Origin: Pseudomonas sp. GR 6-02
Lineage (GTDB): Bacteria; Pseudomonadota; Gammaproteobacteria; Pseudomonadales; Pseudomonadaceae
Length of the DNA: 64,000 nt
Assembly: GCF_001655615.1 (NCBI RefSeq)
Contig: NZ_CP011567.1
Span: 2,923,001-2,987,000 of the forward strand
Direction: 5' to 3'
Both the position numbers and the translations under genes were made by a program. The notes under the pieces are model-generated. The model was not told the DNA's origin, did no database searches, and saw nothing but the letters and a program-made list of their open reading frames with translations. Shown in pieces: positions 17,066 to 26,689 of the stretch (position 1 is the stretch's first letter; every line of letters starts with the position of its first letter).

Positions 17066-18107
17066 CACCTCGCCAACCCAAGCCAACTTCAACAGCATTC
17101 CGGTGGTGAACATCGCCGGGCTCTTCAGTATCGAACTGGAGCACCGCCTGGCCGTGGCCGAGCAACTGGGCCGCGCCGCCAGCGATGTGGGCTTTCTGTA
17201 CATCACCGGGCACGGCATCGATCCGGCGCTGATCGAGGGCCTGCGCCAGGCGGCCAGGGATTATTTTGCGCAACCGCTGGACGCCAAGATGCGCCACTAC
17301 ATCGGCGCCTCGGAAAGCCACAAGGGCTTCGTGCCCGAAGGCGAGGAGGTGTATTCCAAGGGCAAGCCGGATCACAAAGAAGCGTTCGATATCGGCTTCG
17401 AAGTGCCAGCGGATGACCCGCTGTTCCTCAACCGTACACCGCTGCTGGGGCCGAACCACTGGCCCGACGTGCCGGGTTTCCAGAGCGCGGTACAGAACTA
17501 CTATCAGGCGGTGTTCGCGCTAGGCCGCCGGATGTTCGATGGCTTCGCCTTGGCCCTGGGGCTGGAGGAGGGGTACTTCGACGCGCTGGTGACTCGCCCG
17601 CCCTCCAAATTGCGGCTGATCCATTACCCCTTCGACGCCGATGTCGTCGACGCTCCGGGCATCGGCGCGCATACCGACTACGAGTGCTTCACCATCCTGC
17701 ACGCCGATCAACCGGGGCTGGAGGTGCTCAATGATCAGGGGCAGTGGATTGACGCGCCGCCACTACCCGACGCGTTCGTGGTGAACATCGGCGACATGCT
17801 GGAAGTCATGACCGCGGGTGCCTTTGTGGCCACTGCCCACCGGGTGCGCAAGGTCGCGCAGGAGCGCTACAGCTTCCCGCTGTTCTACGCCTGCGACTAT
17901 CACACGCTGATCAAGCCGCTGCCGGCCTTCGCCAGGGATGACCGGGAGTACGAGGCGCTGGCGATTGGCGAACACATGTGGAGCCAGGCCTTACAGACCT
18001 ACCAGTACCTGCGCAAACGCGTGGAGAACGGCGAGCTTGAGTTGCCGTCCCGGGCCCGAAAGCCATCGAGTTTCGGCCACCTGAAGAACACCACCTCTCA
18101 TTCCTAA
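17058..18107 (+). CDS. 2-oxoglutarate/Fe(II)-dependent oxygenase, isopenicillin-N-synthase family
   Basis: 349 aa from ATG 17058 with AAGGAG upstream; a GTG at 17043 is possible. [11 protein letters not shown] and [12 protein letters not shown] open the family's DIOX_N domain. The jelly-roll core has the iron facial triad in [14 protein letters not shown] (His, Asp, about residue 210) and ATAHRVRKV (His, about residue 268), followed by [12 protein letters not shown], where Arg and Ser bind the 2-oxoglutarate carboxylate. It acts in the cytoplasm on an unknown substrate. It overlaps the broken isomerase gene and is followed by an amino-acid-type ABC importer, so an imported amino acid or amine is the likely substrate (inference). 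Confidence 0.87.
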   Translation: MRNTSPTQANFNSIPVVNIAGLFSIELEHRLAVAEQLGRAASDVGFLYITGHGIDPALIEGLRQAARDYFAQPLDAKMRHYIGASESHKGFVPEGEEVYSKGKPDHKEAFDIGFEVPADDPLFLNRTPLLGPNHWPDVPGFQSAVQNYYQAVFALGRRMFDGFALALGLEEGYFDALVTRPPSKLRLIHYPFDADVVDAPGIGAHTDYECFTILHADQPGLEVLNDQGQWIDAPPLPDAFVVNIGDMLEVMTAGAFVATAHRVRKVAQERYSFPLFYACDYHTLIKPLPAFARDDREYEALAIGEHMWSQALQTYQYLRKRVENGELELPSRARKPSSFGHLKNTTSHS

Positions 18108-18132
18108 AAAACAACCCACGGAGCTTCCCACC

Positions 18133-18930
18133 ATGAAAATCCATTGCGCCTCGACCCGACTGAGCCTGCTCGCCGCCAGCCTGTTCTGCGCCAGCACCGC
18201 CTTCGCCAGCACCGCGACCCCCGGTGTGTTGAAAGTCGGTATGGAAATCACTTACCCGCCGTTCGAGTCCTACGACGCTGACAAGAATGTGGTCGGCTCT
18301 GATCCTGAGTTGGCCCACTCCCTGGCCAAGGCGATGAGCGTCAAGGCCAACTTCGTCGACACCAAGTTCCCCAATCTGATCAACGGCCTCAACGCCGGGC
18401 ATTACGACGCGATCATTTCCGGCATGTACATCACCCCCGAGCGCCAGCTCCAGGCCCGCACTATCGCCTACGCCAATACCGGCGCGGCGATCATGGTGCC
18501 CAAGGGCAGTGAGTTGAGCCCGCAGGTTCCCGAGGACTTGTGCGGCCTGAAGATCGGCCTGGAGCAGGGCACCACCTGGGTCGCCAAGTTCAACCAGTTG
18601 TCCAGCGACTACTGCGTTCCGAACAACAAAGGCGCGATCACCGTCAACGAATACCCCTCGGCTCCCGAAGTGACGCAGGCGCTGCTGTCGAAGAACATCC
18701 AGGCCCAGGTGGAAATCGCCGGTGCCGCGCACATGATCGCCCAGCGCACCAACGGGCGGGTCGTGGTCAGCTCGCAGAAACTGGTTTACCCGCAGACCTT
18801 GGGCATCTACGTGAAGAAAGACGCCGAGGCAACCTATCAGGCGCTGGTCAAGGCCCTGGCTGACAGCAAAGCCAACGGCGAGTACGCCGCCATTCTCAAA
18901 AAATACGATCTGGAACCGGTCTCCGAGTAA
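18133..18930 (+). CDS. Amino-acid-type ABC transporter periplasmic binding protein
   Basis: 265 aa. It has a clear Sec signal peptide with an AFA-S type cleavage near residue 25. VLKVGMEITYPPFESYDADKNVVGSDPELAHSLA is the start of family 3 solute-binding proteins; YDAIISGMYITPERQ and LKIGLEQGTTW follow as hinge and ligand regions. It would deliver a small polar solute to the fused permease/ATPase encoded 50 bp downstream. A strong hairpin lies in that gap, as is common after binding-protein genes expressed above their transporter. Confidence 0.9.
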   Translation: MKIHCASTRLSLLAASLFCASTAFASTATPGVLKVGMEITYPPFESYDADKNVVGSDPELAHSLAKAMSVKANFVDTKFPNLINGLNAGHYDAIISGMYITPERQLQARTIAYANTGAAIMVPKGSELSPQVPEDLCGLKIGLEQGTTWVAKFNQLSSDYCVPNNKGAITVNEYPSAPEVTQALLSKNIQAQVEIAGAAHMIAQRTNGRVVVSSQKLVYPQTLGIYVKKDAEATYQALVKALADSKANGEYAAILKKYDLEPVSE

Positions 18931-18938
18931 TGGCTGAA

Positions 18939-18964
18939 GCCGCGCCCTCGGTCGAGGGCGCGGC
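18939..18964 (+). promoter_or_regulatory. Perfect 11-bp-stem hairpin between binding-protein and permease genes
   Basis: GCCGCGCCCTC (18939-18949) and GAGGGCGCGGC (18954-18964) pair perfectly around GGTC. No U-run follows, and the permease start is only 16 bp away. Such hairpins usually stabilise the upstream binding-protein mRNA or cut readthrough. A GTG in the hairpin's 3' flank is an alternative permease start. Confidence 0.7.
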
Positions 18965-18979
18965 GTGCACGAGGTGTCT

Positions 18980-20515
18980 ATGCAATTCGACTGGTCTTAC
19001 TTTATTTCGCTGTTCTCCAAGACTGACTTCTGGGCGGCGAGCCTGACCGTCATCGAACTGAGCGCCCTGGCCTGGTTCCTGGGGATGTTGCTGGGCTTCA
19101 TCCTGGCGTCAGCCAAGTTGTCCGGCTCGCCCTGGCTGCGCCTGCCGGCGTCACTCTACATCTGGTTCTTTCGCAGCATTCCGCTGCTGGTGCTGGTGGT
19201 CTTCATCTACAACCTGCCGCAGTTGCTGCCCGGTGCCGGGCCGGTGCTGTCGGTACCGTTCTATTCCGGCCTGTTGGCGCTGGTGGTCACTGAGGCCGCC
19301 TACATGGCCGAAATTCATCGTGGCGGGCTGATCTCGGTCGCCAAGGGCCAGAAGGAAGCCGGCCGCGCCCTGGGTATCGGCCTGCTCGGCCTGCAACGGC
19401 TGATTGTGATTCCCCAGGCCTTTCGTATCTCACTGCCGACCTTGATCAACGAATACATCACGGTGGTCAAACTGACGTCGTTGATCTCGGTGATTTCATT
19501 GACCGAACTGTTGACCGTCGGCCAGCGCCTGTATGCGCAGAACTTCCTGGTGATGGAAACCCTGGCGGCGGTGGGTGTGTACTACGTGCTGATCGTCACG
19601 CTGTTCGGCTTTGCCCTGCAGCGTCTGGAACACTACCTGGACCTCAACCTGCGGACGCCGCAAACCCTCGACAGCGCCTCGACACAAGCGCTGCGTGACA
19701 GTCTGGCGCCTGTTCTATCGAGCAAGCTCAAGCCGCCATCCAAAGGCGCCGCCCCGGCCCTGCAACTGCAGGGCGTGCACAAACGCTACGGCGATCATCA
19801 TGTGCTCAAGGGCATCGACCTGAAGGTACAAAGTGGCCAGGTGATTTCGATCATCGGCCCGTCCGGCTCCGGCAAGACATCGCTGATTCGTACGGTCAAT
19901 GGCCTGGAACGCATCGATCAGGGCGAAATCCTGTTGTTCGGCGAGGGCTTCATCAATGCCTGGGACAAACCGGATAGCCGTCGGATTCGTCAGGGCGTAC
20001 GGCGCATCGGCATGGTGTTCCAGAGCTTCAACCTGTTCCCGCACCGCACACTGCTGGACAACATCAGCCTCGCTCCCCGTTATCACGGTGTCGGTCGTGT
20101 GTTGAGCGAGCAACGCGCCTGCCAGTTACTCGACAAGGTCGGCCTGTTGGCACATGTCCACAAATATCCGCATCAACTGTCCGGCGGCCAGCAACAACGC
20201 GTGGCGATTGCCCGGGCCATGGCCATGGACCCGGATATCCTGCTGTTCGACGAACCGACCTCGGCGCTGGATCCGGAGCTGGTCGGCGAAGTACTCGCGG
20301 TCATCAGCCACCTGGCCCGCGAAGGCATGACCCTGCTGATTGTCACCCACGAGATGGATTTTGCCCTGTCGATTTCCGACCGGGTGATCTTCATGGAAAA
20401 CGGCCACATTCAGCTGGATGCCTCGCCACAGGCGATCCGCGAGCAGCCCGAGGCTCATAGAGTGCGGCGGTTCATGGGATTGCAGGTGCCAGAGGAGGAG
20501 GGATGCCTGCCTTGA
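18980..20515 (+). CDS. Fused ABC permease/ATP-binding protein, polar amino acid uptake type
   Basis: 511 aa from ATG 18980 (GTG at 18965 is possible). Residues about 1-235 are a HisM/GlnP-like permease: FWAASLTVIELSALAWFLGM, then EAAYMAEIHRGGLISVAKGQKEAGRALG, the EAA loop that docks on the ATPase. After a short linker, residues about 255-511 form the ATPase: Walker A GPSGSGKTSL, Q-loop MVFQSFNLFPH, signature LSGGQQQRVAIARAM, Walker B ILLFDEPTSALD, and H-loop THEMDF. One polypeptide thus supplies both transporter halves. It works with the binding protein at 18133. Confidence 0.9.
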   Translation: MQFDWSYFISLFSKTDFWAASLTVIELSALAWFLGMLLGFILASAKLSGSPWLRLPASLYIWFFRSIPLLVLVVFIYNLPQLLPGAGPVLSVPFYSGLLALVVTEAAYMAEIHRGGLISVAKGQKEAGRALGIGLLGLQRLIVIPQAFRISLPTLINEYITVVKLTSLISVISLTELLTVGQRLYAQNFLVMETLAAVGVYYVLIVTLFGFALQRLEHYLDLNLRTPQTLDSASTQALRDSLAPVLSSKLKPPSKGAAPALQLQGVHKRYGDHHVLKGIDLKVQSGQVISIIGPSGSGKTSLIRTVNGLERIDQGEILLFGEGFINAWDKPDSRRIRQGVRRIGMVFQSFNLFPHRTLLDNISLAPRYHGVGRVLSEQRACQLLDKVGLLAHVHKYPHQLSGGQQQRVAIARAMAMDPDILLFDEPTSALDPELVGEVLAVISHLAREGMTLLIVTHEMDFALSISDRVIFMENGHIQLDASPQAIREQPEAHRVRRFMGLQVPEEEGCLP

Positions 20516-20544
20516 ATGGGTTTAGCCGTGTGCCCTCAGAATTC

Positions 20545-21309
20545 CTATGGCGACAAATAGCGCTTTTGTATGCGCGCCAGGGTGCCGTCATCGCGAAGCG
20601 TTTCAACCGCCGCGCGCAAGTCTTGCACCAGTTGGGCGGAGCACTGCTTCGAGCAAGCCAGGTAGAGGTCCACACTGCTCATGACGGGGCTCATGTGCAG
20701 TGTATGTTCAGACACTTTCGGCCAGATGTATCGACTCTCCGGGACACCGTTGAACCAGGCATCGATGCGACCTTTCAAGAGCATCTGCGCGGGGTTGTCG
20801 CCAATGGTCAGGGGGTGGATCTGCTCGTCGCTGAAGCCTTGTTCACGGAGGATTTCCTCCTGCGCACTGCCCAGGCCGACGCCGATCCCCCGGTAGGTTT
20901 GTTTCGCTTGCTCGAAGCTGCTCACCGGCCGGTCAAGGCTGAAAAAAGCACGCTCCATGGGCATGATCGGCGCGATCCAGGTGAAGCGATCTTCACGTTC
21001 CTGCGTGCGTGACAAAGGGGCGATCAGGATGTCCTGAGTCTCGCTGACATGTTTCTGCGATCTGGCCCAGGGAAGCACATGGACATGCGCGACATAGCCG
21101 GCGTTGGCAATGGCGGTCATCACGGCCTCGCCGACCATGCCGTGGCCTTTGGAGCCATCGACGAACGTCAGGGGTGGAGCGTCCGGGATATACAGTTCGA
21201 GCGGCAAGGGCGCGCCACTCGCGTGACAGGCAATCAGCAGCGAGATCGACAGGCACAACCTGCAAAGCGTCTTTGTACGGGCAGTTGAGATCCGTGAACT
21301 CCCGCTCAT
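20545..21309 (-). CDS. Periplasmic substrate-binding protein (family 3-like), stand-alone
   Basis: 254 aa. The N-terminal hydrophobic stretch (LCRLCLSISLLIACHASGA) is a signal peptide. LELYIPDAPPLTFVDGSKGHGMVGEAVMTAIANAGY and MLLKGRIDAWFNGVPESRYIW are like the SBP_bac_3 proteins of the TM-lacking "transporter substrate-binding domain" group in pseudomonads. LYLACSKQCSAQLVQDLRAAV near the end has two cysteines that may form a disulfide. No permease or ATPase adjoins in the same direction and it converges on the fused transporter, so it may be a sensor-type or orphan binding protein. The 216 bp upstream show no other gene. Confidence 0.75.
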   Translation of the reverse strand: MSGSSRISTARTKTLCRLCLSISLLIACHASGAPLPLELYIPDAPPLTFVDGSKGHGMVGEAVMTAIANAGYVAHVHVLPWARSQKHVSETQDILIAPLSRTQEREDRFTWIAPIMPMERAFFSLDRPVSSFEQAKQTYRGIGVGLGSAQEEILREQGFSDEQIHPLTIGDNPAQMLLKGRIDAWFNGVPESRYIWPKVSEHTLHMSPVMSSVDLYLACSKQCSAQLVQDLRAAVETLRDDGTLARIQKRYLSP

Positions 21310-21525
21310 GGTTGATCATTCAGGCATTGAAAGTAGGGGGGAGCCACAATTCACCGGTGGTATTGATCACAGGGATGATGAGTCTGTTTTTGTATTGGAT
21401 TCGGCATCGACGCCGTATTTTACGCAGACTTTGTGGCGGGACACATCTACCTCCCAAGTGAATGTGTTTTGCGGGGCCAGTACCTGTTGTGCACCCGCAT
21501 CACAATGGGCGAGCAGCAGGTGGCG

Positions 21526-22503
21526 TCAGGATCGGGCCTGGGTATCGCGGAACAGCTTGGGCGATATGCCGAATGCCGATTTGAACTGTCTGCTGAAATG
21601 AGCACTGCTGCCATAGCCCCAGGCAAAGGCGATGTCGGTGAGTGAGCGATGGGCATGTTCCCGGCTGCGCAGATCTTCGGCGCAGCGCGACAGGCGCCGT
21701 TGCCAGATGTATTCGCTGATACTGCAGCCGAGCTCCTCCTGAAAGGCGCGGTGCAAACTGCGCACCGAGCATTGCTCGACGCTGGCGATGCGCTCGATGG
21801 TCAGGTCGCGGTCGGCCAGGTGGCGCTCGATATACGCCTTGAGGCGGTTTTGCTTGAAGAAGCGGAAATCGTGTTCGAGTTGTTTTTCTTCCTGTTTGTT
21901 CTTCAGGGCGTTATCCAGAAGCCCCACGATGCTGTTGCCGATCAGTTCGGCCGAATGATTGTTGAGCAGTGGGTACTGGCTGTACGCATCACTGATCAGA
22001 TGCATCAACATGCGGCCCAATCCATTGCGCCCGTTCAGGTGAACATCGCCCGCTTGCGGTGGCTGTCGGGCCGGCCCCTTGAAGAGCAGGATAAAATGTT
22101 CGCAACCTTGAGTGCTGGTGACGCTGAAGGGCTGGCCGCTGTCGACCAACAGCATCTCGTCAGGCGCTAATGCGCTGCAGTGCCGACCTTGTTCGAAATG
22201 ACTGACGCCGGCGATCTGCAGAATCAGCATGCGCGGCGTATCGGGTGAGTCGACCGCTTTGCTCAGATGGCGTGAGTAGCGATGGGCACTGGCGGTCATG
22301 CGGCAGAAGCCGAGCTGACCCAGATCACCATATTCCAGCCGGCCTTGAAAGTTGCTGTTATGCAACGGGTCGATGAATGTCGATTCCAGACGCTTGATGT
22401 AGTCCGGCGTGCGCCCCAAGTGATCGCTCATGAACTCTTTCCACTTCATCAGCCGGTCGGAGCGAACAACCTGATCGGTGGACACACAGGCTAAATGACT
22501 CAT
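21526..22503 (-). CDS. AraC-family transcriptional activator
   Basis: 325 aa. Residues about 1-200 form an AraC-binding-like sensor domain (SAHRYSRHLSKAVDSPDTPRMLILQIAGVS). The C-terminal two-HTH module runs from about residue 225: RLKAYIERHLADRDLTIERIASVEQCSVRSLHRAFQEELGCSISEYIWQRRL, then LTDIAFAWGYGSSAHFSRQFKSAFGISP. It lies downstream of the aldehyde dehydrogenase gene on the same strand. AraC-type activators (for example IemR in isoeugenol degraders) accompany aldehyde dehydrogenase and carotenoid-oxygenase-type genes, so a role in controlling the adjacent catabolic genes is likely. Confidence 0.87.
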   Translation of the reverse strand: MSHLACVSTDQVVRSDRLMKWKEFMSDHLGRTPDYIKRLESTFIDPLHNSNFQGRLEYGDLGQLGFCRMTASAHRYSRHLSKAVDSPDTPRMLILQIAGVSHFEQGRHCSALAPDEMLLVDSGQPFSVTSTQGCEHFILLFKGPARQPPQAGDVHLNGRNGLGRMLMHLISDAYSQYPLLNNHSAELIGNSIVGLLDNALKNKQEEKQLEHDFRFFKQNRLKAYIERHLADRDLTIERIASVEQCSVRSLHRAFQEELGCSISEYIWQRRLSRCAEDLRSREHAHRSLTDIAFAWGYGSSAHFSRQFKSAFGISPKLFRDTQARS

Positions 22504-22591
22504 TTTTTCGCCTCTTTTCTTATTGTTTTTGTAGATTGGGCAAATGGGTCAACACTTGCCCAATTTTAGTCCGGTCAGTATCGATCAAGAA

Positions 22592-24070
22592 TCAGAAAGG
22601 GTAGTGGTGGCTCCCCGGTTGCCAGGTGACCCAATGGGCGCGGGTGAATTCATCCAGGGCGTAGTGACCATTGAAACGCCCGAGGCCGGAGTTCTTTTCG
22701 CCGCCGAAGGGCGCATTGGGCTGGTCGTCGACGGTGATGTCGTTGATATGGGTCATCCCGGCCACGATGCCACGGGCGAAGTTCAAGCCTCGGGCCATGT
22801 CCCGGGTGAATACCGCGCTGGACAGGCCATATTCGCTGGCGTTGGCCAACTCCAACGCATGCGCTTCGTTTTCTGCGATCAGCAGCGGCAGCAACGGCCC
22901 GAAGGTTTCATCACGTGCCAGTTCCTGATCGACCCCGACTTCACCGAAGACATGCGCAGGCAACACCAACCCGGACGCTGGGCCGCCACACAACCGCTTG
23001 AGGCCCGCATTCTCGGCGGCATCGATTTTACGCAACAGGCCATCGAGCTGGTTCTGATTGACCACCGGCCCGATCACGGTGTCTGCGTGGGCCGGGTCGC
23101 CGGTCTTGAGCTTGCGCACTCGCTCCACCACCAGCGCGGTGAAGTCCGCATACAGCGAGCGGTTGACGATCACCCGGTTGACGCTCATGCAGATCTGGCC
23201 CTGATGCAGGAAACGCCCGACCACTGCTGCGTGCGCGGCTATATCAATATCCGCGTCATCCAGGACCACCAGTGGAGCATTGCCGCCCAACTCCAGCGCA
23301 ACGCGCTTGATGTGTTTGCCGCCAGTCGCAATCCGGCCGACATTGCGACCGACATCGGTTGAGCCGGTGAAGGAAATCAGGCTTGGCACCGGGTGTTCGA
23401 CGAAGGCATCGCCAATCTCCGAACCTGCACCGACCACGACATTGAGCGAACCCTCCGGGAAGCCTGCGTCTTCGAACAAATGAGCAATCAGCAGGCCGCC
23501 TGTTACGGCCGTGTCGCTGGCGGGTTTAAGCACCACTGTGTTGCCAAGCGCGAGTGCCGGGACCACCGAACGCATGCTCAGGTACAACGGAAAATTCCAT
23601 GGGCTGATCACCCCGACAACACCCAGCGGTTCACGGAAGACAAAGCTCTGTTCACCGGGCTTGTAGCTCGTCAGGATCCGTCCTTCAACCTGCATCGGCA
23701 ACGTTGCGCACTCACGCACCAGGTTCAGGGTGAACTGCCATTCCATGCTCGCCTTGATGCGCGTGCTGCCGGACTCACGAATCAGCCAGTCGATGATTTC
23801 ATCGCGGCGGTTCAGGATGACATGAGCGAGTTTCTCCAGTTGCGCGCTGCGCTGCGTCGGATGCAGCTGTGCCCACGCTGTTTGCGCACGATGTGCAGCC
23901 TGATAGGCATCGTCGAGATCGGCAATCGAGGCCAGTGGCATTTCCAGCAGTTGCTCGCCATTGAAGGGGTTACGGTCATCCAGGCGCCGCGAGGAACGAC
24001 CTGTACGCCAGGTGCCATTGATGTATTGGTCGCCGTTGATGGCGTAGAGGGGCAAATGTTGAGTCGTCAT
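22592..24070 (-). CDS. Aromatic-aldehyde-type NAD(P)+ aldehyde dehydrogenase
   Basis: 492 aa, normal for the ALDH superfamily. [32 protein letters not shown] is the cofactor-binding region. [12 protein letters not shown] is the NAD loop, [18 protein letters not shown] has the general-base Glu, and [16 protein letters not shown] the catalytic Cys. [15 protein letters not shown] closes the protein. The signature resembles vanillin/benzaldehyde-type dehydrogenases. In the cluster it would oxidise the aldehyde released by the carotenoid-oxygenase-type enzyme at 28683. It is separated from the dioxygenase gene by 75 bp and begins after an AAAGG ribosome-binding site. Confidence 0.88.
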   Translation of the reverse strand: MTTQHLPLYAINGDQYINGTWRTGRSSRRLDDRNPFNGEQLLEMPLASIADLDDAYQAAHRAQTAWAQLHPTQRSAQLEKLAHVILNRRDEIIDWLIRESGSTRIKASMEWQFTLNLVRECATLPMQVEGRILTSYKPGEQSFVFREPLGVVGVISPWNFPLYLSMRSVVPALALGNTVVLKPASDTAVTGGLLIAHLFEDAGFPEGSLNVVVGAGSEIGDAFVEHPVPSLISFTGSTDVGRNVGRIATGGKHIKRVALELGGNAPLVVLDDADIDIAAHAAVVGRFLHQGQICMSVNRVIVNRSLYADFTALVVERVRKLKTGDPAHADTVIGPVVNQNQLDGLLRKIDAAENAGLKRLCGGPASGLVLPAHVFGEVGVDQELARDETFGPLLPLLIAENEAHALELANASEYGLSSAVFTRDMARGLNFARGIVAGMTHINDITVDDQPNAPFGGEKNSGLGRFNGHYALDEFTRAHWVTWQPGSHHYPF

Positions 24071-24145
24071 AGTCTTACCTTTGGAGGCAGGTGGCCGCGT
24101 CGATTAAGGACATGGATGATGCAAAACCTTGTCTGTAGAAACTGC

Positions 24146-24994
24146 TCAGCTCCTGATCCAGGCGCGTCCCCAGGAATTGAGCGTGTATTCCTCTTGAGGC
24201 CAGACACCGGGTTGGCGGGCGGCATCGGTCATTTCGAGTTCGGCGGAAAACTCCAGGCGGTTGCGATCGGCATCGACGACCATAAAGAACAGATTGTTGC
24301 CCGGCCCATGCCGGCCGGGGCCGAAGAAAATGGTGATGCGTTCCTTGGCGAAGCGATCACCCCAGTCGCGGATGTCATTCCATTCATTGGTTTCGTAGCA
24401 GTGGTGATCCCATTCGTTTTTCGAACCGCGGAAAAATGCCAGCGAATGATGTTCATCGTCCGAGCGCAGGAAGCACACCATGAGCTGGCCGGTCTGCTCG
24501 TCGACGACATTGTCCGATACCGTAAACCCGACCTTATTGACGTAGAAATCGATCATGGCTTCCAGTTCAGTGGTCTGGAATACCACGTGCTGCAAGCGGC
24601 CCGGCATGCCTTGACGGTCGACACCGGGATCAATGCGGGACACGCCAAATATCGTTTGTCGGCCTTGAGGGTCACGAAGCACAAAGGCATCCGGTTCGAG
24701 CAACGGCGAGTCGATGTCTTCGACAGCACAGCCGTTCTCGTTCAGGCGGGCGCGCAGTTCTCCCAGCCGAGCCTGATCGCCCAGGGCATAGGCCGCCGCA
24801 AGCAGGCCGCTGTGATCGGCGGGCGACACGAGCATGGCGCGTTGCGGGCCACTGAGTATCCAGCTGCCATCGGGCTGTGCCAGGCCTTCCATGTCCAGCA
24901 TGCGCCGGTAGAAATCGATTTGTCGTTGCGGCTCTTTGCTCGCCAGATGCAGGTAGCACAGGCGTGCAGGGGTGCAGGTCTGTAGGGTTTGCAT
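24146..24994 (-). CDS. Type I extradiol dioxygenase-like VOC protein
   Basis: 282 aa from ATG 24994 (GGAGGT 4 nt upstream); the in-frame GTG six bases earlier lies inside the Shine-Dalgarno. Two VOC modules are visible. The C-terminal module keeps a full extradiol set by position: His136 (RLQHVVFQT), a catalytic-acid-like His183 (EHHSLAFF), His198 (WDHHCYE) and Glu248 (RNRLEFSAE). Spacings of 47, 15 and 50 residues are close to those of BphC-type enzymes. It would open a catechol-like ring using Fe(II) or Mn(II). It follows the flavin hydroxylase gene by about 24 bp. The ring substrate is not known. Confidence 0.83.
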   Translation of the reverse strand: MQTLQTCTPARLCYLHLASKEPQRQIDFYRRMLDMEGLAQPDGSWILSGPQRAMLVSPADHSGLLAAAYALGDQARLGELRARLNENGCAVEDIDSPLLEPDAFVLRDPQGRQTIFGVSRIDPGVDRQGMPGRLQHVVFQTTELEAMIDFYVNKVGFTVSDNVVDEQTGQLMVCFLRSDDEHHSLAFFRGSKNEWDHHCYETNEWNDIRDWGDRFAKERITIFFGPGRHGPGNNLFFMVVDADRNRLEFSAELEMTDAARQPGVWPQEEYTLNSWGRAWIRS

Positions 24995-25018
24995 AAACAC
25001 CTCCGTGGCTTTAAGAAT

Positions 25019-26665
25019 TCAGGGAAAGACTGGCGCGATGCTTGATTCGGCTTTTTGGTTTCGCGCCTGTGCGATGCCGAACAGCAACTGCAAAGATTCG
25101 GCAGCCTTTGTTTCGCCGGCCTTATCGAAAATGGCGGCGATATAGCGATCCGGGCGCAGCAGCAAGAACGTGTTTGAATCGCCCAGTATTTCTTTGAGCA
25201 AACCCTGGCGGTCATGAAGCACCATGCAGCCAGGCATCGAAGGCATGTTTTTGACAGGCTCGGGAAGGATCAGAATGCGCTTGGCTTCGAGGTGGAACCA
25301 CAAGCCATGCTGGAGTTCGTCGATGCGTTGGCGGCTGTAATCGCCGTACTGAATCAAGGCGAAGCCGGCACCGATCGAGTCATCGAGCAGAATTTCCTGG
25401 CCTTGAGCATCGGTGAGCATCGGTTGAGGGAACATGTGTCCGCAGGACAGTTTCCCGGCTTTACCTTCGGTCAGCACCAGCCCTTTGGTGAATCGGGGTT
25501 TAGGCTTGAAGCGCATTTGCAGGAAATAGTCCCGCAACGGCGGCAGCAGGCCGATCAAAGCAAATGCACCGCTGATCAAATGAGCGCGCAAGACAGTTGC
25601 CGGCGCCATGACCACGCCGAGGTTCAAGGCCAGTCTGATCAATGCCCAGGCGTGATCGCGACGCTCGCTTTCGTAAGACAGTAGAGCCGTTTCAGCCATT
25701 TTGCCCTTCAGCACGCCGATCAGTTTCCAGGCCAGGTTATGGGCATCGCGAACACCGCTGTTCATGCCCTGTCCGGCATAAGGCGGAGTCAGATGCGCGG
25801 CATCGCCGGCGAGAAACACGCGGTTCACTTGCCACCGTTCGGCAACCCGGGCGTGGAAGGTATAAACGGTCTTGCGCACGATGGACGCCGGGGTGTTGCC
25901 CTTGAAGGGATAAAGTAACGCTTGCAGGCGAGCATCGCCGAGTACCTGCTCATCGGTTTCGTCCGGCTTGAGCAGAAACTCGAAGCGGCGTGTGCGGTGG
26001 GGGCCGGGTACTTCAACGACGGGACGGCGTGCATCGCAGTACACACGTGTTTGCCAGAACGGATCGTCATCCTGATCAGTGTCGACCACCAGCCAGCGCG
26101 AGGAGAAGCTCGAGCCAACCATCTCGATTCCGAGTTGCTTGCGCACCGGGCTACGACCACCGTCGCAGGCGACCAGATAGGCCGCATGGACTTCGACAGT
26201 TTCGCCGTCTGCGTCACGGATCAGTGCGCGCACGCCATGCTTATCCTGACTGAATTCCAGCAGCTCATGGCTGAACCGTGCCTTCAGGTTGGCAAAGCGC
26301 TCGAGGCCCATTTTCAGGGTGTGTTCAAACAGTGGCTGGCGAAATGCATTGCGCTTGGGGAACCCATACAACTTGCCGGTGGGCTCGACTTTGCCGAAGC
26401 AGCGGCCACCGGGCCGAGTGAAGTAGTGCACGCCATAGCCCGGCACTACATCTCGCAACACGGCTTCATCCAGTCCGACGGCCTGCATGGTGCGCAAGGA
26501 TTCGTCATCGATCGAAACGGCCCGCGGCTCGGTCACGGTGTCCGGCTTGCGATCAATGATCAAGGTGTCCACATCGGCTTGGCCAAGCAAGTTGGCCAGG
26601 GTCAGCCCGGTGGGCCCGGCGCCGATGATCAAGACGTGTGTACTGATTTTTTTGAGGGGTGTCAT
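25019..26665 (-). CDS. FAD-dependent aromatic hydroxylase (class A flavoprotein monooxygenase, MhpA/PheA-like)
   Basis: 548 aa. VLIIGAGPTGLTLANLLGQ (about residues 12-30) is the GxGxxG FAD loop, LVACDGGRSPVRKQLGI the DG motif, and VFLAGDAAHLTPPYAGQGMNSGVRDAHNLAWKL the GD motif. The C-terminal extension beyond residue 400 is the thioredoxin-like domain of the phenol-hydroxylase/MhpA subgroup. It hydroxylates a phenolic acid or phenol with NAD(P)H and O2. It lies between the IclR gene (24 bp upstream) and the extradiol enzyme, matching a hydroxylation step before ring cleavage. Confidence 0.9.
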   Translation of the reverse strand: MTPLKKISTHVLIIGAGPTGLTLANLLGQADVDTLIIDRKPDTVTEPRAVSIDDESLRTMQAVGLDEAVLRDVVPGYGVHYFTRPGGRCFGKVEPTGKLYGFPKRNAFRQPLFEHTLKMGLERFANLKARFSHELLEFSQDKHGVRALIRDADGETVEVHAAYLVACDGGRSPVRKQLGIEMVGSSFSSRWLVVDTDQDDDPFWQTRVYCDARRPVVEVPGPHRTRRFEFLLKPDETDEQVLGDARLQALLYPFKGNTPASIVRKTVYTFHARVAERWQVNRVFLAGDAAHLTPPYAGQGMNSGVRDAHNLAWKLIGVLKGKMAETALLSYESERRDHAWALIRLALNLGVVMAPATVLRAHLISGAFALIGLLPPLRDYFLQMRFKPKPRFTKGLVLTEGKAGKLSCGHMFPQPMLTDAQGQEILLDDSIGAGFALIQYGDYSRQRIDELQHGLWFHLEAKRILILPEPVKNMPSMPGCMVLHDRQGLLKEILGDSNTFLLLRPDRYIAAIFDKAGETKAAESLQLLFGIAQARNQKAESSIAPVFP

Positions 26666-26689
26666 TGTTGTTGTTCCCTTCCGGATGGC

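Noticed and set aside
22544..24985. Long plus-strand ORFs opposite the aldehyde dehydrogenase and extradiol genes
   Set aside because: Antisense shadows with no domain; the minus strand carries full catalytic motifs.
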